33,216 nt of DNA from an uncultured Spirochaetaceae bacterium (GTDB taxonomy: Bacteria; Spirochaetota; Spirochaetia; Sphaerochaetales; Sphaerochaetaceae). The DNA is taken from contig CALXLB010000095.1 of assembly GCA_944389085.1 (NCBI GenBank), positions 1-33,216 on the forward strand, read 5' to 3'. The notes under the pieces are model-generated. The model was not told the DNA's origin and ran no database searches. It saw nothing but the letters and a program-made list of their open reading frames with translations. Positions 30,985 to 33,216 of this stretch are shown piece after piece; within the stretch, counting starts at the first letter, position 1; every line of letters begins with the position of its first letter. A program made the translations under genes and the position numbers.

Positions 30985-32601
30985 TCACACATGAAGACTT
31001 TTCCATTCTTCAATCTTTCTTGTTTCAGAAGAGAAGCTTATCCCAACCTTGTGCACTACCATCCCAGGCTTCAGCAGATAAGCATACTTTGCTGCATATC
31101 CTTTCTCTTCTATCTGCTTCAGAGCTTCATCGGCAGATTTATCAACTTTGAGTTCGAAGATCCAGATATGATCACCAGCAAAGATAACCTCATCAGCTCT
31201 CCCCATAGGTCCCCTATCCTCAGCAAATGCCTTGATAGAAGAAACTATGAAGATTGCATGGAAAATCAGATGATAGAACCTTTCCCGTTCCTTTACTGTC
31301 AGTTCATAGGAAAAAGCTGCAAAGAACTCATCAAGCTTCTCGTGCACCTTTTCTTCATCCCCTTCCCTGCATGCCGCTATAAAAGAAAGCAACCACATGC
31401 TCATGTATGCATCATCATTACCTGCATATGCATAACGGGAAACAAGATTCTGTATGAATGACACTTTAACCTCAGCATTAGGAAAACCTACTTCTTCAGA
31501 TCCCTTGAATGTCAGATAGCCTGCAAAATAGAGAAGTGCGATAACAGAGCTCCTTGACAGTACTGACGAGTTTATCTGTGAAATATCAAAAGAAGTGAAA
31601 GCTTCCTCGCTTATAAAAAGGTTTTCAGCATCAAGAAGCTCTGAGAGATTACAGCGTTTTGCCAGCTCTATAGCAAACGTAGGAACACCCGTTCTGTTCC
31701 AGTAGTTCCTGAATCTACAGTTATAAGTGAAGAACTCTCCGATAGACACAGGATTGTAGACAGTGACATCAGAGTCAGGCGAGAACCTGTAGCCATCATA
31801 ATATGCCTTTATCCTTGCCTTGAAATCATCCCTCTTCACATCGGGATGGGCTTCAACATACTCATCTATCCCTTCCCCGAAGTATTCTTCAAGCTCATCT
31901 TCCGTATACCCGAATGCAGATGCGAACTCAGGCTGCATAGAGAGATCTGTGAGATTGTTCATAGCTGAGAAGATGGAGAGATTTGAAAGCTTCACAACTC
32001 CTGTGATGAAGGAGAACCTGATCCTTGAACCGTACTTCTTTATCGTCGCATAGAATGCATTGAATTCTCTTCTTGCTGTATCCTGTATATCCTTCTCAGC
32101 GCTTCCGGATGTAAAAGGCGCATCGAACTCGTCAATCAGTATTACCACAGGCCCTTTTTCATCACTCAGCTTGATTATAAGCTCATCAAGCATTGCAGAT
32201 GGGCTATCAGAGAGGAGCTCTATCCCATTGCTCTCTGCCTGATACCGGATATATGAACGGAATACATTCAGAAACGTATCAGCAGTCCTCATGTTCATCC
32301 CGCTGAAATCGAAATGAAGGACAGGATACTTCTCGAAGGGATAATCAGTCTTTCCTATATAGAGATCCCTGAAAAGCTCCTTCCTTCCGTCGAAGATTGC
32401 ATGGAGCATCGAGCAGAAGAGAGACTTTCCATACCTGCGTGGACGCGAAACAAAGCAGAATTTCCTCTTAGGATTTCTCACTAAAGCATATGCATACATC
32501 GTCTTGTCGACGTATACGGTATCATTCCCTGTAACAAAATCCTCGAAATTGAAGGTGCCTATCGCGATTCCTTTCATGTCATCATTATAATCATTAACCA
32601 T
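30985..32601 (-). CDS. AAA-ATPase-like / PD-(D/E)XK nuclease protein
   Basis: A 538-aa two-domain protein: an N-terminal AAA-ATPase-like region (PF09820 type: IGTFNFEDF, VDKT, Walker A-like SRPRRYGKS at 52-60, Walker B ILIDEFDAPF from 154) and a C-terminal PD-(D/E)XK (DUF1703/PF08011) nuclease domain with D470, E483-L-K485 and a downstream Q496/Y502. The start at 32601 (MVNDYNDDMKG) has GGAGG six nt upstream; the longer frame to 32661 is rejected. These proteins are numerous in gut spirochaetes, Bacteroidetes and clostridia and often vary between strains; their role is unknown, with defence or mobile-element links only suspected. It is full length, and all key residues are present. It follows the DUF6884-like gene by 77 bp on the same strand. 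Confidence 0.88.
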   Translation of the reverse strand: MVNDYNDDMKGIAIGTFNFEDFVTGNDTVYVDKTMYAYALVRNPKRKFCFVSRPRRYGKSLFCSMLHAIFDGRKELFRDLYIGKTDYPFEKYPVLHFDFSGMNMRTADTFLNVFRSYIRYQAESNGIELLSDSPSAMLDELIIKLSDEKGPVVILIDEFDAPFTSGSAEKDIQDTARREFNAFYATIKKYGSRIRFSFITGVVKLSNLSIFSAMNNLTDLSMQPEFASAFGYTEDELEEYFGEGIDEYVEAHPDVKRDDFKARIKAYYDGYRFSPDSDVTVYNPVSIGEFFTYNCRFRNYWNRTGVPTFAIELAKRCNLSELLDAENLFISEEAFTSFDISQINSSVLSRSSVIALLYFAGYLTFKGSEEVGFPNAEVKVSFIQNLVSRYAYAGNDDAYMSMWLLSFIAACREGDEEKVHEKLDEFFAAFSYELTVKERERFYHLIFHAIFIVSSIKAFAEDRGPMGRADEVIFAGDHIWIFELKVDKSADEALKQIEEKGYAAKYAYLLKPGMVVHKVGISFSSETRKIEEWKSLHV

Positions 32602-32678
32602 TGGATACCTCCAATAGTTAATACGCAGAAAACCATGATTATTGTCAGGTTTTGGCTGCAAAAGGTAACAATTACTGC

Positions 32679-33116
32679 CTATATATTTTTCAGATTGAAT
32701 GTCATCGAATGACCATTGTATATTACAGCCTTACCATGAATAGGCTTTTTTCTGAGGTATTCGTAATGTATCTGCGGAGAAAAGAATATGAACTCGATAT
32801 CATCAAGATTTCCGAGCTTATTTATAAGCTGAGCATAGACTTTATCGCACCATGCCTTCCTATAAGCAACATCCTGATCTCTCAGATTGATATCATAACA
32901 CTTTATAGGTTCATCCGGCGACAGAAGGCCATAATCAATATTGTCAGAAAGAATATAATAATCATCCTCACAGCCGAGTTTTGAAAGTCCATTGCTTACT
33001 GACTTCTTAAAATTTGTTCCTATGTACATATCACAAGCAGGAAACTCTTTATCATGATCAGCTTCTGCTTCTTTGCACTTTCTTGAAGAACAGGCTATAA
33101 GTCCGATTCTTCTCAC
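32679..33116 (-). CDS. DUF6884-like small protein
   Basis: A 145-aa protein. It opens IGLIACSSRKC and continues PACDMYIG, a segment YYILSDNIDYGLLSPDEPIKCYD, here split as ILSDNIDYGLL and PDEPIKCYD, then a C-terminal IEFIFFSPQIHY. This order (CS..K, A.dlY.G, ILSa.yGLl.P...i.cYd) is what I recall for DUF6884 proteins, found in phage and accessory DNA and distantly like YaaA. The activity is not known. The start is GTG 33116, fixed by a perfect AGGAGG (33122-33127); the overlapping ATG two bases upstream runs straight into TGA. It ends in TAG and may be co-transcribed with the AAA/nuclease gene downstream. Confidence 0.6.
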   Translation of the reverse strand: MRRIGLIACSSRKCKEAEADHDKEFPACDMYIGTNFKKSVSNGLSKLGCEDDYYILSDNIDYGLLSPDEPIKCYDINLRDQDVAYRKAWCDKVYAQLINKLGNLDDIEFIFFSPQIHYEYLRKKPIHGKAVIYNGHSMTFNLKNI

Positions 33117-33131
33117 ATCTGCCTCCTATTA

Positions 33132-33161
33132 TAAAAGGCCAGCAAGTCACCCTGCTGGCCT
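33132..33161 (-). terminator. Intrinsic terminator of a gene beyond the right edge
   Basis: A 9-bp stem (33136-33144 with 33153-33161, loop 8 nt) is followed on the minus strand by TTTAT. It lies just upstream of the DUF6884 ribosome site and separates that gene from a minus-strand unit entering from the right. Confidence 0.75.
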
Positions 33162-33216
33162 CAAGAAATCTTTGGAGCGATAGAATACTATCACTCAGTA
33201 ACCTTTCTTATAGAGG

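Noticed and set aside
33195-33216. Minus-strand frame ending LYKKGY then TGA at the right edge
   Set aside because: Six codons only. The nearby terminator suggests a gene does enter from the right, but it cannot be identified.
1-33216. CRISPR arrays, tRNA or rRNA genes and classical riboswitches
   Set aside because: No regularly spaced repeats, cloverleaf or conserved rRNA segments, and no recognisable riboswitch core were found by reading both strands.

Overview
The window looks like chromosomal DNA of an anaerobic, fermenting bacterium with moderate GC (roughly mid-40s by eye). The evidence for this is a full-length bifunctional AdhE, a glycyl radical enzyme (GRE) with its activase, and several radical SAM/Fe-S proteins. 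A spirochaete of the Sphaerochaeta/Treponema type is my best guess, based on the periplasmic binding-protein leader ending FAAGSAE, the Gx-transporter/NusG-II pair and the AAA-ATPase/PD-(D/E)XK protein. This is inference, because no rRNA or marker gene is present.

Layout. (1) 1-8340 is an accessory patch: an XRE regulator, a truncated DUF1016 gene, a TnpB-only IS605-type element with a structured right end, a heterodimeric ABC exporter, a toxin-antitoxin locus whose toxin is frameshifted, the C-terminal remnant of a winged-helix protein, and a GNAT acetyltransferase. (2) 8394-21754 is ordinary housekeeping and envelope gene content: an orphan LytTR response regulator, a DUF554 membrane protein, a TetR regulator, a SIMPL protein, the AmmeMemoRadiSam trio (its radical SAM gene carries an in-frame amber codon), a Nudix-like protein, a YfcE-type phosphoesterase, an OmpR/histidine-kinase pair, NusG-II plus Gx transporter, adhE under a near-consensus promoter, and a CrtO-like acyltransferase domain protein. 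(3) 21912-30975 is a carbohydrate regulon: LacI regulator, GRE activase, GRE, GH127-type glycosidase, ABC sugar-binding protein and two permeases. (4) 30985-33161, on the minus strand, holds an AAA-ATPase/PD-(D/E)XK protein and a small DUF6884-like protein.

The most interesting part is region 3. Two promoters, each TTGACA with a 17-bp spacer, are followed by the same 16-bp perfect palindrome (ACATTAACGTTAATGT). One lies upstream of lacI-activase-GRE, the other upstream of the glycosidase-importer operon. A single LacI repressor therefore probably controls both. The GRE is short (687 aa), has a non-canonical glycyl loop (RVWGW instead of RV[CSA]GY) and an ACWE thiyl site of the eliminase type. 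I cannot assign it to a characterised GRE. A plausible model is import of a glycoside, release of the sugar by the Zn/Cys-type GH127 enzyme, and radical elimination or cleavage of the product or aglycone, but the substrate is unknown.

Among the 32 gene ends I judged real, stops are about 22 TGA, 7 TAA and 3 TAG. Amber is therefore rare here but is used as a true stop.
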